Assembly (NCBI GenBank): GCA_051960215.1
Contig: JBQCEN010000292.1
Coordinates: 1-6,018 of the forward strand
Reading direction: 5' to 3'
Source of the DNA: Pararhizobium_B sp051960215
GTDB lineage: Bacteria; Pseudomonadota; Alphaproteobacteria; Rhizobiales; Rhizobiaceae
DNA length: 6,018 nt
The translations under genes were made by a program, and so were the position numbers. A model generated the notes under the pieces. It searched no databases. It was not told the origin of the DNA and saw nothing but the letters and a program-made list of their open reading frames with translations. Position 1 is the stretch's first letter. Each line of letters begins with the position of its first letter. This document shows, piece after piece, positions 1 through 5,689 of this stretch.

Positions 1-770
1 AGGCGAAGCTGCGTGACGGCTTCGCGCCGCTACTGACCGGATTTACGGTCGTCGACTTCAACGATCTCGACGCGGCGCTTGCCGCGATCGACGAGAATAC
101 GGCCGGCTTCCTGGTCGAGCCGATCCAGGGCGAGGGGGGAATTCGTCCGGCGACGCATGAGTTCCTGTCGGGGCTTCGCGCAGCCTGCGACGAGCATGAC
201 CTGATGCTGGTCTATGACGAGGTGCAGTGCGGCGTCGGCCGGACGGGCACTTTGTTCGCGCATGAGCAATACGGCATCACGCCGGACATCATGGCGGTCG
301 CCAAGGGCATCGGCGGCGGCTTCCCGATGGGCGCCTGCCTCGCGACGGCCGAGGCCGCTTCGGGAATGGTCGCCGGCACCCACGGCACGACTTTCGGCGG
401 CAACCCGCTCGCCATGGCCGTCGGCAACGCCGTGCTCGACGTCGTGCTCGCGGACGGCTTCCTCGAGCACGTGCGCGACGTCGCGCTCGTCTTCCGCCAG
501 GGACTGGCGGCGATCGGGGACGCCTATCCGGACGTCATCGAGGCGGTTCGCGGCGAGGGCCTGATGATCGGCATCAAATGCGCCGTCGCCAATTCCGAGC
601 TCGTCCGGGCGATGCGCGAGGAGCACGTGATCGGAAGTCCCGCCGGCGACAACGTCGTGCGGCTGCTGCCGCCGCTGGTGGTGACGGCTGAGGAGGCGCG
701 CGAGGGCCTGCGCCGCATCGAGCGGGCGGCCGCGGCTCTTTCGGACGTGGAAAAGAGGCGGAGCGCGTGA
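1..770 (+). CDS. argD: Acetylornithine aminotransferase, partial (5' end outside window)
   Basis: PLP-dependent class III aminotransferase of arginine biosynthesis. It converts N-acetylglutamate 5-semialdehyde plus glutamate to N2-acetylornithine, and many family members also act on N-succinyl-LL-diaminopimelate semialdehyde. The reading frame starts at base 3 and gives 255 residues before the TGA at 768-770. Family members are about 400 residues long, so roughly the first 145 are missing. Visible landmarks are EPIQGEGG (substrate/cofactor loop), DEVQCGVGRTG with the Asp that contacts the PLP pyridine nitrogen (codon 216-218), and the Schiff-base Lys in VAKGIGGGFPMGA (codon 303-305). GTHGTTFGGNPLA follows, with the Thr that contacts PLP phosphate from the other subunit. 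The frame is intact. The stop overlaps the argF start, so the two genes are cotranscribed and probably translationally coupled. Related omega-aminotransferases share these motifs, but the argF neighbour makes ArgD the best reading. Confidence 0.95.
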   Translation, partial: AKLRDGFAPLLTGFTVVDFNDLDAALAAIDENTAGFLVEPIQGEGGIRPATHEFLSGLRAACDEHDLMLVYDEVQCGVGRTGTLFAHEQYGITPDIMAVAKGIGGGFPMGACLATAEAASGMVAGTHGTTFGGNPLAMAVGNAVLDVVLADGFLEHVRDVALVFRQGLAAIGDAYPDVIEAVRGEGLMIGIKCAVANSELVRAMREEHVIGSPAGDNVVRLLPPLVVTAEEAREGLRRIERAAAALSDVEKRRSA

Positions 771-1702
771 GACCCATGAAGAACGACAGCGGCCCAAGGC
801 ATTTCCTCGATCTTTCCGCCGTCTCCGGCGACAGCCTGAGGACGATCATCGACGCGGCGCGCGCCCGCAAGGACGCGACGAAGGCCGGTACGGCCGACAA
901 GCCGCTCGCCGGCAAGGTGCTGGCCATGATCTTCGAGAAGCCGTCGACCCGCACCCGCGTCTCTTTCGACGTCGGCATGCGCCAGCTCGGCGGCGAGACG
1001 CTGTTCCTCTCGGGCACCGAGATGCAGCTCGGCCGCGCCGAGACGATTGCCGACACGGCGAAGGTGCTCTCGCGCTACGTCGACGCGATCATGATCCGCA
1101 CGCTGGAGCACGAGCGCCTGCTCGAGATGGCCGAGCACGCGACGGTGCCGGTGATCAACGGGCTGACCGACGACACCCACCCCTGCCAGACCATGGCCGA
1201 CATCATGACCTTCGAGGAGCATCGCGGGTCCGTCGCCGGCAAGACCATCGCCTGGAGCGGCGACGGCAACAACGTGCTGCATTCGCTGATCGAAGGCTCC
1301 GCCCGCTTCGGCTACACGATGAACGTCGCCGTGCCCGAAGGCTCAGAGCCGAGCCCGCGCTTCGTCGACTGGGCACGCGAGAACGGCGGTTCGGTGATGC
1401 TGACGAGCGATCCGGAGGCCGCCGTCGCCGCGGCGGACTGCGTCGTCACCGACACCTGGATCTCGATGAACCAGGAGCACCGCGCCCGTGGCCATAACGT
1501 CTTCCGCCCCTACCAGGTCAACGGCGAATTGATGAGGAAGGCCCATCCCGACGCCCTCTTCATGCACTGCCTGCCGGCTCACCGCGGCGAGGAAGTGACC
1601 GACGAGGTGATCGACGGACCGCAATCCGTGGTCTTCGACGAGGCCGAGAACCGCTTGCATGCGCAGAAGGCCGTTCTTACTTGGTGCTTCGGAGCAATCT
1701 GA
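767..1702 (+). CDS. argF: Ornithine carbamoyltransferase (anabolic)
   Basis: Cytosolic enzyme that joins carbamoyl phosphate and ornithine to give citrulline, the sixth step of arginine synthesis. The 311 residues match the usual length. STRTR (60-64) is the carbamoyl-phosphate site, HPCQ (138-141) also contacts carbamoyl phosphate, DTWISM (229-234) belongs to the ornithine-binding SMG-type loop, and HCLPAHRGEEV (267-277) carries the catalytic Cys of the HCLP motif. The chosen start is GTG at 767, which overlaps the argD stop (GTGA) and has GAGG at 755-758, eight bases upstream. An in-frame ATG at 776, three codons later, is a real alternative with GGAG at 760-763 twelve bases away. The conserved HFLDLS begins at residue 12, so both starts keep the whole domain. 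argD-argF is a common alphaproteobacterial operon. I see no arginine operator inside the window; any promoter would lie upstream of it. Confidence 0.96.
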   Translation: MRPMKNDSGPRHFLDLSAVSGDSLRTIIDAARARKDATKAGTADKPLAGKVLAMIFEKPSTRTRVSFDVGMRQLGGETLFLSGTEMQLGRAETIADTAKVLSRYVDAIMIRTLEHERLLEMAEHATVPVINGLTDDTHPCQTMADIMTFEEHRGSVAGKTIAWSGDGNNVLHSLIEGSARFGYTMNVAVPEGSEPSPRFVDWARENGGSVMLTSDPEAAVAAADCVVTDTWISMNQEHRARGHNVFRPYQVNGELMRKAHPDALFMHCLPAHRGEEVTDEVIDGPQSVVFDEAENRLHAQKAVLTWCFGAI

Positions 1703-1875
1703 TCCGCCTCCCGCTCGTCGGCGCGTGATGCCGCGGGCCTGAACGGCGTCGCGATTGCGACGGGCCGCCCCGCTTGACCGGCGGGCGGACCACCATCCAT
1801 CTTGGAACGGCTTCGGGGTGCCGGCCGCGCGACGAGCGGACCGGGGTGCCGGGCTTTTTGCGGAGCTTGCAACTG
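1703..1875 (+). other. argF-hslO intergenic region with GC-rich hairpins
   Basis: No gene is supported here; the hslO frame can be extended up to a TTG at 1774, but that stretch does not look coding. The region holds a perfect six-pair hairpin, CGTCGC (1747-1752), loop GATT, GCGACG (1757-1762), flanked at a distance by GCGGG (1733-1737) and CCCGC (1769-1773), which can also pair. It also holds an 11-base direct repeat, CGGGGTGCCGG, at 1814-1824 and 1842-1852. CTTGAC at 1773-1778 resembles a rhizobial -35 box, but no good -10 lies 17 bases further on, so I do not call an hslO promoter. Confidence 0.5.
1821..1859 (+). terminator. Possible intrinsic terminator downstream of argF
   Basis: CCGGCCGC (1821-1828) can pair with GCGG-CCGG (1836-1844, one bulged A at 1840) around a seven-base loop. 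A run of five T (1855-1859) follows. The ten bases between the hairpin foot and the T run are longer than in a classical terminator. An alternative fold pairs CCGGC (1821-1825) with GCCGG (1848-1852), which brings the stem close to the T run. It would end the argD-argF transcript just before hslO. This is a weak call. Confidence 0.35.
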
Positions 1876-2880
1876 ATGTCCGAGAATACCGTGAGACTCG
1901 GCGAATTCGACTTCGCCGGCGACGACCACGTCGTTCCCTTCCAGATCGAGGGGCTCGATGCGCGCGGACGCGCCGTGCAGCTCGGGCCGATGCTCGACAC
2001 CATTCTCGGCCGCCACGAATATCCGGAGCCGGTCGCGCGGCTGCTTGCCGAGATGATCGCGCTGACGGTGCTCCTCGGCACGTCGCTGAAGTTCGACGGC
2101 AAGCTGATCGTCCAGACGCAGACGGACGGCCCCGTCGACCTTCTGGTGGCCGACTTCACCTCGCCCGATTCCGTGCGCGCCTACGCCCGTTTCGACGAGA
2201 AGGCGCTCGCCGAGGCGGTCGCGCGCAATGCGCTGGAGCCGCCGGAGCTTCTCGGCAAGGGCATCCTCGCCTTCACCATCGACCAGGGCGCCTACATGCA
2301 GCGCTACCAGGGCATCGTCGAGCTCGACGGGGCGACGCTGGAGGAGATCGCGAGCGCCTATTTCCGGCAGTCCGAGCAGATCCCGACCAAGGTCCGCCTC
2401 GGCGTCGCCGAGCTCTACGAACGTGGTGCGGACGGCGAGACGCATCATCACTGGCGGGCCGGAGGCCTCCTCGTGCAGTTCCTGCCTGAGGCGCCGGAGC
2501 GCATGCGCCAGGGCGATCTGCCGGGCGGCGACGTGCCGGAGGGGGCGGTCGTGCCAGAGTTCAACGAGGACGACCAGTGGGCCGAGGCGAAGGCGCTGGT
2601 CGACACGATCGACACGGACGAGCTGACCGACCCGCAGGTCGGTTCCGAGCGGCTGCTCTACAGGCTCTTCCACGAGCGCGGCGTGCGTGTCTTCGACCCC
2701 GTGCCGGTGCTCGACAAGTGCAGCTGCTCGCGCGACAAGATCAAGGCGGTCCTCGACAACTTCACGGCCGAGGAGATCGAGGAGAGCATCGAGGACGGCC
2801 AAATCGCCGTCACCTGCGAGTTCTGCTCGACCGAATACGCCTTCACGCCAGACGAGGTCGGCGAGAAGGCCGTCAACTGA
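1876..2880 (+). CDS. hslO: Hsp33 redox-regulated molecular chaperone
   Basis: Cytosolic holdase chaperone that is inactive when reduced with zinc bound, and is switched on when oxidative stress plus heat form disulfides in its C-terminal zinc domain. The product is 334 residues from the ATG at 1876, somewhat longer than the enterobacterial protein (about 290), as far as I recall usual for rhizobia. The N-terminal substrate-binding domain spans about residues 8-205. The C-terminal redox switch has CSC (Cys282, Cys284) and CEFC (Cys314, Cys317), the full four-cysteine zinc site. An acidic linker lies around 226-255. The frame is open back to a TTG at 1774, but the extra 34 residues are not Hsp33-like, whereas MSENTVRLGEF starts where the family does; GGAG at 1862-1865 lies ten bases before this ATG. 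The gene has the same direction as argF but is 173 bases away, so it may have its own promoter. It converges on apaG. Confidence 0.95.
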   Translation: MSENTVRLGEFDFAGDDHVVPFQIEGLDARGRAVQLGPMLDTILGRHEYPEPVARLLAEMIALTVLLGTSLKFDGKLIVQTQTDGPVDLLVADFTSPDSVRAYARFDEKALAEAVARNALEPPELLGKGILAFTIDQGAYMQRYQGIVELDGATLEEIASAYFRQSEQIPTKVRLGVAELYERGADGETHHHWRAGGLLVQFLPEAPERMRQGDLPGGDVPEGAVVPEFNEDDQWAEAKALVDTIDTDELTDPQVGSERLLYRLFHERGVRVFDPVPVLDKCSCSRDKIKAVLDNFTAEEIEESIEDGQIAVTCEFCSTEYAFTPDEVGEKAVN

Positions 2881-2905
2881 GCCGGCGCTGCCGGCGGGCG
2901 CTCAA

Positions 2906-2990
2906 GATCGTTTCCGCGTTTCGATGAATCGCGAAAACAATGCGTTTCCGAACGGAAAACCGGTTCTCACTTCTCCGGGAAACGCTTTTA
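2906..2990. repeat. Rhizobial-type interspersed palindromic repeat between hslO and apaG
   Basis: Two stem-loops lie in tandem. In the first, GTTTCCGCG (2910-2918) pairs with CGCGAAAAC (2930-2938) at eight of nine positions. In the second, GCGTTTCC (2942-2949) pairs perfectly with GGAAACGC (2978-2985), and a smaller inner palindrome, TTTCCGAACGGAAA (2945-2958), competes with it. The core AAAACCGGTTCTCAC followed by GGAAACGCTTTTAG resembles a short repeat that is abundant between genes in rhizobial genomes; this recognition is from memory, not a search. Its right end includes the apaG stop codon (TAA on the minus strand, 2988-2990). On the minus strand the second hairpin is followed by ATTGTTTT, so it could terminate apaG, and hslO from the other side. 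Confidence 0.6.
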
Positions 2991-3380
2991 GTTGAGCGTC
3001 CTCAGCCGACCCGGCAGGTCGAGCGAGAAGGCCGGGATGTCGACGTCGAAGAGCTCTCCGGTCGCGGCTTCCATGGAATAGCGGCCGTGCATGAGGCCCG
3101 AAGGAGTGTCGAGCGGGCAACCGGATGAATACTGGTAGCTGTCCCCCGGCTCCAGCACCGGCTGTTCGCCGACGACGCCGGGCCCGCGCACCTCGTCCAC
3201 CAGCCCGTTTTCGTCGGTGATGTGCCAGTAGCGGCTGATCAGCCGCACCGTCAGGTCGGAATTGTTGACGATCGCCACCTTGTAGCCCCAGACGAAACGG
3301 CCTTCGGCGGGGTCGGACTGCTCTTCGAGGTAGAACGGTTCGACGACGACTTCGATGTCGCGGGTCGTGGCGCGATACAT
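2988..3380 (-). CDS. apaG: ApaG (Co2+/Mg2+ efflux-associated, DUF525 family)
   Basis: Small cytosolic protein with an immunoglobulin/fibronectin-like beta fold. Enterobacterial mutants show altered cobalt resistance and magnesium efflux, but the molecular role is not settled; it is a binding-type domain with no known catalysis. The product is 130 residues, close to the usual 125-130. Family marks are EEQS (19-22), the WGYKVAIVNNS strand region (31-41), the RYWHITD block (50-56), GPGVVGEQPVLEPG (66-79), YSSGCPLDTPSG (84-95) and MHGRYSM (97-103). The start is ATG at 3380-3378 because the family begins MYRA-TRDI and AGAAGGA lies just upstream. An ATG seven codons earlier (3401) would only add a non-conserved tail. 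It is transcribed alone on the minus strand, converging on hslO with 107 bases between them. No clear promoter is visible upstream. Confidence 0.94.
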   Translation of the reverse strand: MYRATTRDIEVVVEPFYLEEQSDPAEGRFVWGYKVAIVNNSDLTVRLISRYWHITDENGLVDEVRGPGVVGEQPVLEPGDSYQYSSGCPLDTPSGLMHGRYSMEAATGELFDVDIPAFSLDLPGRLRTLN

Positions 3381-3726
3381 GGTGGTCCTTCTGCGCAACA
3401 TCTCCAGGTGCGACAGCAGGTCGCCTTCGCCTTTCCTATACAGGACTTTCGGGCACCCCGCATCGCATAGACTTTGCTAACCTTAATGCACGGCGGCCCG
3501 CGCCCGCCGCGCGCCGTCCCCCGGGCTTCTCCCTCCGTCACCCCTGTGCTTGTCGCAGGGGTCTATTCCCCTTCCGCTGCCGGCACAGGGACGCCATCGA
3601 GAGGGCCCCGGTCTCGAAAACGGAACGGCGTGGATTGACGGGACGAAAGGACGGAGCGAGGTGGAAGTGACGGGCAGCCGAAAACCGGGTAGAGGCGAAG
3701 GATGAGACCTTTCCGCCGGACGCCGC
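3381..3726. other. Gene-free divergent region between apaG and the phosphatidyltransferase gene
   Basis: This stretch of 346 bases separates two divergent genes. Open frames occur in it on both strands, but their products are low-complexity Arg/Pro/Ser/Gly-rich sequences that look like no family and are ordinary in GC-rich DNA. An AT-richer patch at about 3468-3488 (TTTGCTAACCTTAATG) is the likeliest site for promoter or regulator binding, though I cannot name a motif or match good -35/-10 boxes. The right half holds the probable repeat described separately. Confidence 0.5.
3535..3673. repeat. Probable MITE-like interspersed element of about 139 bases
   Basis: The stretch is bounded by seven-base inverted repeats, CCGTCAC (3535-3541) and GTGACGG (3667-3673). 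Just inside the left end is a strong hairpin: ACCCCTG (3540-3546) pairs with CAGGGGT (3556-3562), extended by a T-G and a G-C pair to a five-base loop. A second palindrome, TCGAGA/TCTCGA (3597-3602 and 3612-3617), lies near the middle. The left hairpin, with CTGTGCTTGTC in it, and the GGATTGACGGGA near the right end resemble short non-coding repeats common between genes in rhizobia. This resemblance is from memory. No target-site duplication is obvious and no protein is encoded. Confidence 0.45.
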
Positions 3727-4359
3727 ATGCTTGACGGAGCCGCACGACGGCTTGTCGTCCCGGTGCTCGACCGGCTGGGGCGGCAGATCGCCCGCCTCGG
3801 CGTGACGGCCGATCAGGTGACCCTCCTCGCCTTCGCCGTCGGGATATTTTCGGCCGTCGCGATCGCCTTCGGCCATTTCCTTGTCGGGCTCGCCCTGATG
3901 GCGGCAAGCCGCCTCGGCGACGGGCTGGACGGGGCGGTTGCGCGGGCGAGCCGCGGCACGGATTTCGGCGGCTACCTCGATATCGTGCTCGACTTCGCCT
4001 TTTACGGGATGATCCCCTTCGCCTTCGTCGCCGCCGATCCCGGCCGGAACGCGTTCGCCGGTGCGGCGCTGCTCCTTGCCTTCTACGCGAACGGCGCGAG
4101 CTTCCTCGCTTATGCGATCGTCGCGGAGAAGCACCGGATGACGACCGAGGCGCGTGGCGAAAAGTCGCTCTACTTCACGACCGGGCTGGCGGAGGCGACG
4201 GAGACCTATCTGGTCTTCGCCGCCTTCTGCCTATTGCCGCGCTGGTTCCCGGCGATCGCCTGGTTCTTCGCGGCCCTCTGCCTCTATACGACGCTGTCGC
4301 GGATCGTGCTCGCGTCGCGGGTCTTCAGGCGTGCGCCCGGGCCGGCGTCGAGCTCCTGA
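3727..4359 (+). CDS. CDP-alcohol phosphatidyltransferase family membrane protein, substrate unknown
   Basis: Inner-membrane enzyme expected to transfer a substituted phosphate group from a CDP-linked donor to an alcohol, releasing CMP. The signature D-G-x2-A-R-x7-G-x3-D-x3-D is complete: Asp65, Asp68, Gly69, Ala72, Arg73, Gly81, Asp85 and Asp89, where the four Asp bind the divalent metals and the CDP moiety. At 210 residues it has the usual size. Hydrophobic stretches at about 31-62, 86-103, 108-133, 160-181 and 178-196 suggest about six membrane helices. A loop before the fourth stretch (GEKSLYFTTGLAEATET, 144-160) looks conserved-like and may mark the subfamily. The sequence does not say whether the product is phosphatidylglycerol phosphate, phosphatidylserine, phosphatidylinositol or something else. 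The ATG at 3727 has no strong Shine-Dalgarno sequence, so the start is moderately sure. The last 35 bases overlap the metZ 3' end on the other strand. Confidence 0.85.
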   Translation: MLDGAARRLVVPVLDRLGRQIARLGVTADQVTLLAFAVGIFSAVAIAFGHFLVGLALMAASRLGDGLDGAVARASRGTDFGGYLDIVLDFAFYGMIPFAFVAADPGRNAFAGAALLLAFYANGASFLAYAIVAEKHRMTTEARGEKSLYFTTGLAEATETYLVFAAFCLLPRWFPAIAWFFAALCLYTTLSRIVLASRVFRRAPGPASSS

Positions 4360-5536
4360 TCGCCGAGAGCGCCCGGTCGAGGTCCTCGATCAGGTCCTCG
4401 GCGTCCTCGATCCCGGCGGAGAGCCGCAGCGTGCCGTCCGTGATGCCGAGCTCGAGCCGCGCTTCCGGAGCGAGGTTCTTGTGCGTCGTCGTCGCCGGAT
4501 GGGTGATCAGGCTCTTCGCGTCGCCGAGGTTGTTGGAGATGACGATGACGTCGAGCGCGTCCTGCAGGCCGAAGGCCGCCTGCTTGCCGCCGGCGAGCTC
4601 GAAGGCGATCAGCGTCGAGCCGCCGGTCATCTGCCGGGCGATCACGTCGGCCTGCGGATGGTCCTTGCGACCCGGATAGATGACGCGCGAGACCGCCGGA
4701 TGGTCGGCGAGGAAGTCGGCCATCTTCGCCGCGTTGTCGGTCTGCTGGCGCACGCGCAGCGGCAGCGTCTCGAGACCCTTGAGCAGCGTCCAGGCGTTGA
4801 ACGGCGACATCGACGGCCCGGTATGGCGGAAATAGTCGTGCAGGTTCTCGTCGATCCACTTCTTGTCGGAGAGCACGATGCCGCCGAGACAGCGGCCCTG
4901 GCCGTCGATATGCTTCGTCGCGGAATAGACGACGACGTCGGCGCCGAGCTCCAGCGGCTTCTGGAAGAGCGGCGTCGCGAAGACGTTGTCGACGACAAGC
5001 TTGGCGCCGGCCGCCTTTGCAAGCTTCGCCACGCCGGCGACGTCGACGACCTCGAGCGTCGGGTTGGTCGGGCTTTCGAAGAAGAAGACCTTCGTGTTCG
5101 GCCGGACCGCGCGCTCCCATTCCTTGATGTCCCGCCCGTCGACGAGCGTGGTCTCGATGCCGTATTTCGGCATCAGCTTCTCGATGATCCAGCGGCAGGA
5201 GCCGAAGAGCGCCCGCGCGGCGACGACGTGGTCGCCGGCCTTGACCTGGCAGAGCAGGGCATTGGCCACGGCCGCCATGCCGGAGGCCATGGCGCGCGCA
5301 TCCTCCGCGCCTTCGAGCACGCACATGCGTTTCTCGAACATGTCCGTCGTCGGATTGGCGGAGCGCGAATAGACGAAGCCCGGATCCTCGCCCTTGAAGC
5401 GGCGCTCGGCGGCCTCGGCGGTGTCATAGACGAACCCCTGCGTCAGGAAGATCGCTTCGGAGGTTTCGCCATGGTTGGAGCGGGTCGTCCCGCCATGCAC
5501 GAGCTGTGTGGCGGGGCGCCATGTCTTCTTCGTCAT
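4325..5536 (-). CDS. metZ: O-succinylhomoserine (or O-acetylhomoserine) sulfhydrylase
   Basis: PLP-dependent Cys/Met-metabolism enzyme (trans-sulfuration family, cytosolic). It makes homocysteine directly from activated homoserine and sulfide, bypassing cystathionine. The product is 403 residues. The Schiff-base lysine is Lys208 in YSATKHIDGQGRCLGG. Asp183 in VVDN should contact the PLP ring nitrogen, Tyr56/Arg58 in YSRSANPT the phosphate from the neighbouring subunit, and Ser85-Gly86-Met87 the phosphate loop. The alphaproteobacterial MetZ start WRPATQLVHGGT and the SNNLGDAKSLITHPATTTH block (334-352) favour a sulfhydrylase over cystathionine gamma-synthase or beta-lyase. Whether succinyl- or acetyl-homoserine is used cannot be read from sequence. 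ATG at 5536 is preferred, with AGGA at 5540-5543; a TTG seven codons upstream lies against the terminator T tract. A SAM-II riboswitch leads the transcript. The last residues (SSTPARAHA) are a non-conserved tail overlapping the convergent gene. Confidence 0.95.
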   Translation of the reverse strand: MTKKTWRPATQLVHGGTTRSNHGETSEAIFLTQGFVYDTAEAAERRFKGEDPGFVYSRSANPTTDMFEKRMCVLEGAEDARAMASGMAAVANALLCQVKAGDHVVAARALFGSCRWIIEKLMPKYGIETTLVDGRDIKEWERAVRPNTKVFFFESPTNPTLEVVDVAGVAKLAKAAGAKLVVDNVFATPLFQKPLELGADVVVYSATKHIDGQGRCLGGIVLSDKKWIDENLHDYFRHTGPSMSPFNAWTLLKGLETLPLRVRQQTDNAAKMADFLADHPAVSRVIYPGRKDHPQADVIARQMTGGSTLIAFELAGGKQAAFGLQDALDVIVISNNLGDAKSLITHPATTTHKNLAPEARLELGITDGTLRLSAGIEDAEDLIEDLDRALSAIRSSTPARAHA

Positions 5537-5555
5537 CGTTCCTGGTCCATTCAAC

Positions 5556-5588
5556 AAAAAACCGGCCGCGAAAATCGCCGGCCGGTTT
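5556..5588 (-). terminator. Rho-independent terminator in the metZ leader (riboswitch expression platform)
   Basis: On the minus strand AAACCGGCC (5588-5580) pairs perfectly with GGCCGGTTT (5567-5559). Inside, after a single bulged G, GCGA pairs with TCGC around a TTT loop. Six T follow from within the stem foot (5561-5556). It lies between the SAM-II aptamer and the metZ ATG, only 19 bases before the start codon, so it must be conditional if metZ is to be expressed from the upstream promoter. This is one of the clearest sites in the window. Confidence 0.88.
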
Positions 5589-5598
5589 GCACCCGGCC
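5580..5598 (-). promoter_or_regulatory. Candidate antiterminator hairpin of the metZ leader
   Basis: Directly after the aptamer, minus-strand GGCCGG (5598-5593) can pair with CCGGCC (5585-5580), leaving a seven-base loop GTGCAAA. The second half is the 5' arm of the terminator, so the two hairpins exclude each other. A further GGCCGG sits inside the aptamer (5638-5633) and could compete for the same arm. The pairing is seen in the sequence; its role as an antiterminator is inferred. Confidence 0.5.
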
Positions 5599-5651
5599 TT
5601 TTAGCGACTTCTTTAACGTGGCTGCAAGCCGACCGGCCAAATCACCACGGG
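5599..5651 (-). ncRNA. SAM-II riboswitch aptamer (metA/metZ type)
   Basis: S-adenosylmethionine-binding RNA known from alphaproteobacterial methionine genes. Read on the minus strand, CGTGG (5649-5645) pairs with CCACG (5621-5617) as helix P1. The first loop has the conserved GATTTG just after P1. CGGCTT (5631-5626) pairs with AAGTCG (5610-5605), with one G-T wobble, to form the P2 pseudoknot. The conserved GCTAAAA (5605-5599) closes the motif, and TTGCAG precedes the P1 3' strand as in other members. Position (about 60 bases before the metZ ATG) and the gene it precedes both fit. High SAM is expected to lower metZ expression. Confidence 0.93.
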
Positions 5652-5660
5652 ATAAGCGAC

Positions 5661-5689
5661 GCTTTAGACCCGTGAGCGCCTTGCGTCAA
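5661..5689 (-). promoter_or_regulatory. metZ promoter (sigma70 type)
   Basis: On the minus strand TTGACG (5689-5684) is the -35 box and TAAAGC (5666-5661) the -10, with exactly 17 bases between. Shifted by one base it reads ATTGAC-N17-CTAAAG, close to the rhizobial consensus CTTGAC-N17-CTATAT. Transcription would start near 5654, just before the SAM-II aptamer, giving a leader of about 118 bases. Confidence 0.65.

Noticed and set aside
1774..1875. Longer hslO start at TTG 1774 (34 extra residues)
   Set aside because: The added residues do not resemble Hsp33 and overlap the hairpins and direct repeat. The ATG at 1876 fits the family N-terminus and has GGAG ten bases before it.
1579..2802. 407-codon minus-strand open frame across the argF end and hslO
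   Set aside because: It is antisense to two well-supported genes, and the product is composed of low-complexity Arg/Leu/Val/Ala stretches with no family features.
2881..2895. GCCGGC-GCT-GCCGGC hairpin right after the hslO stop as an intrinsic terminator
   Set aside because: It has a strong six-pair stem but only a three-base loop and no T run after it. At most it could help Rho-dependent termination or stabilise the mRNA end.
3468..3488. CtrA-type or other named operator in the TTTGCTAACCTTAATG patch
   Set aside because: It does not match TTAA-N7-TTAA and no paired half-site is present, so I could not support naming a regulator.
3538..4134. 198-codon minus-strand open frame opposite the phosphatidyltransferase start
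   Set aside because: The plus strand carries the complete CDP-alcohol phosphatidyltransferase motif. The minus product is charged low-complexity sequence, and part of it comes from the non-coding repeat.
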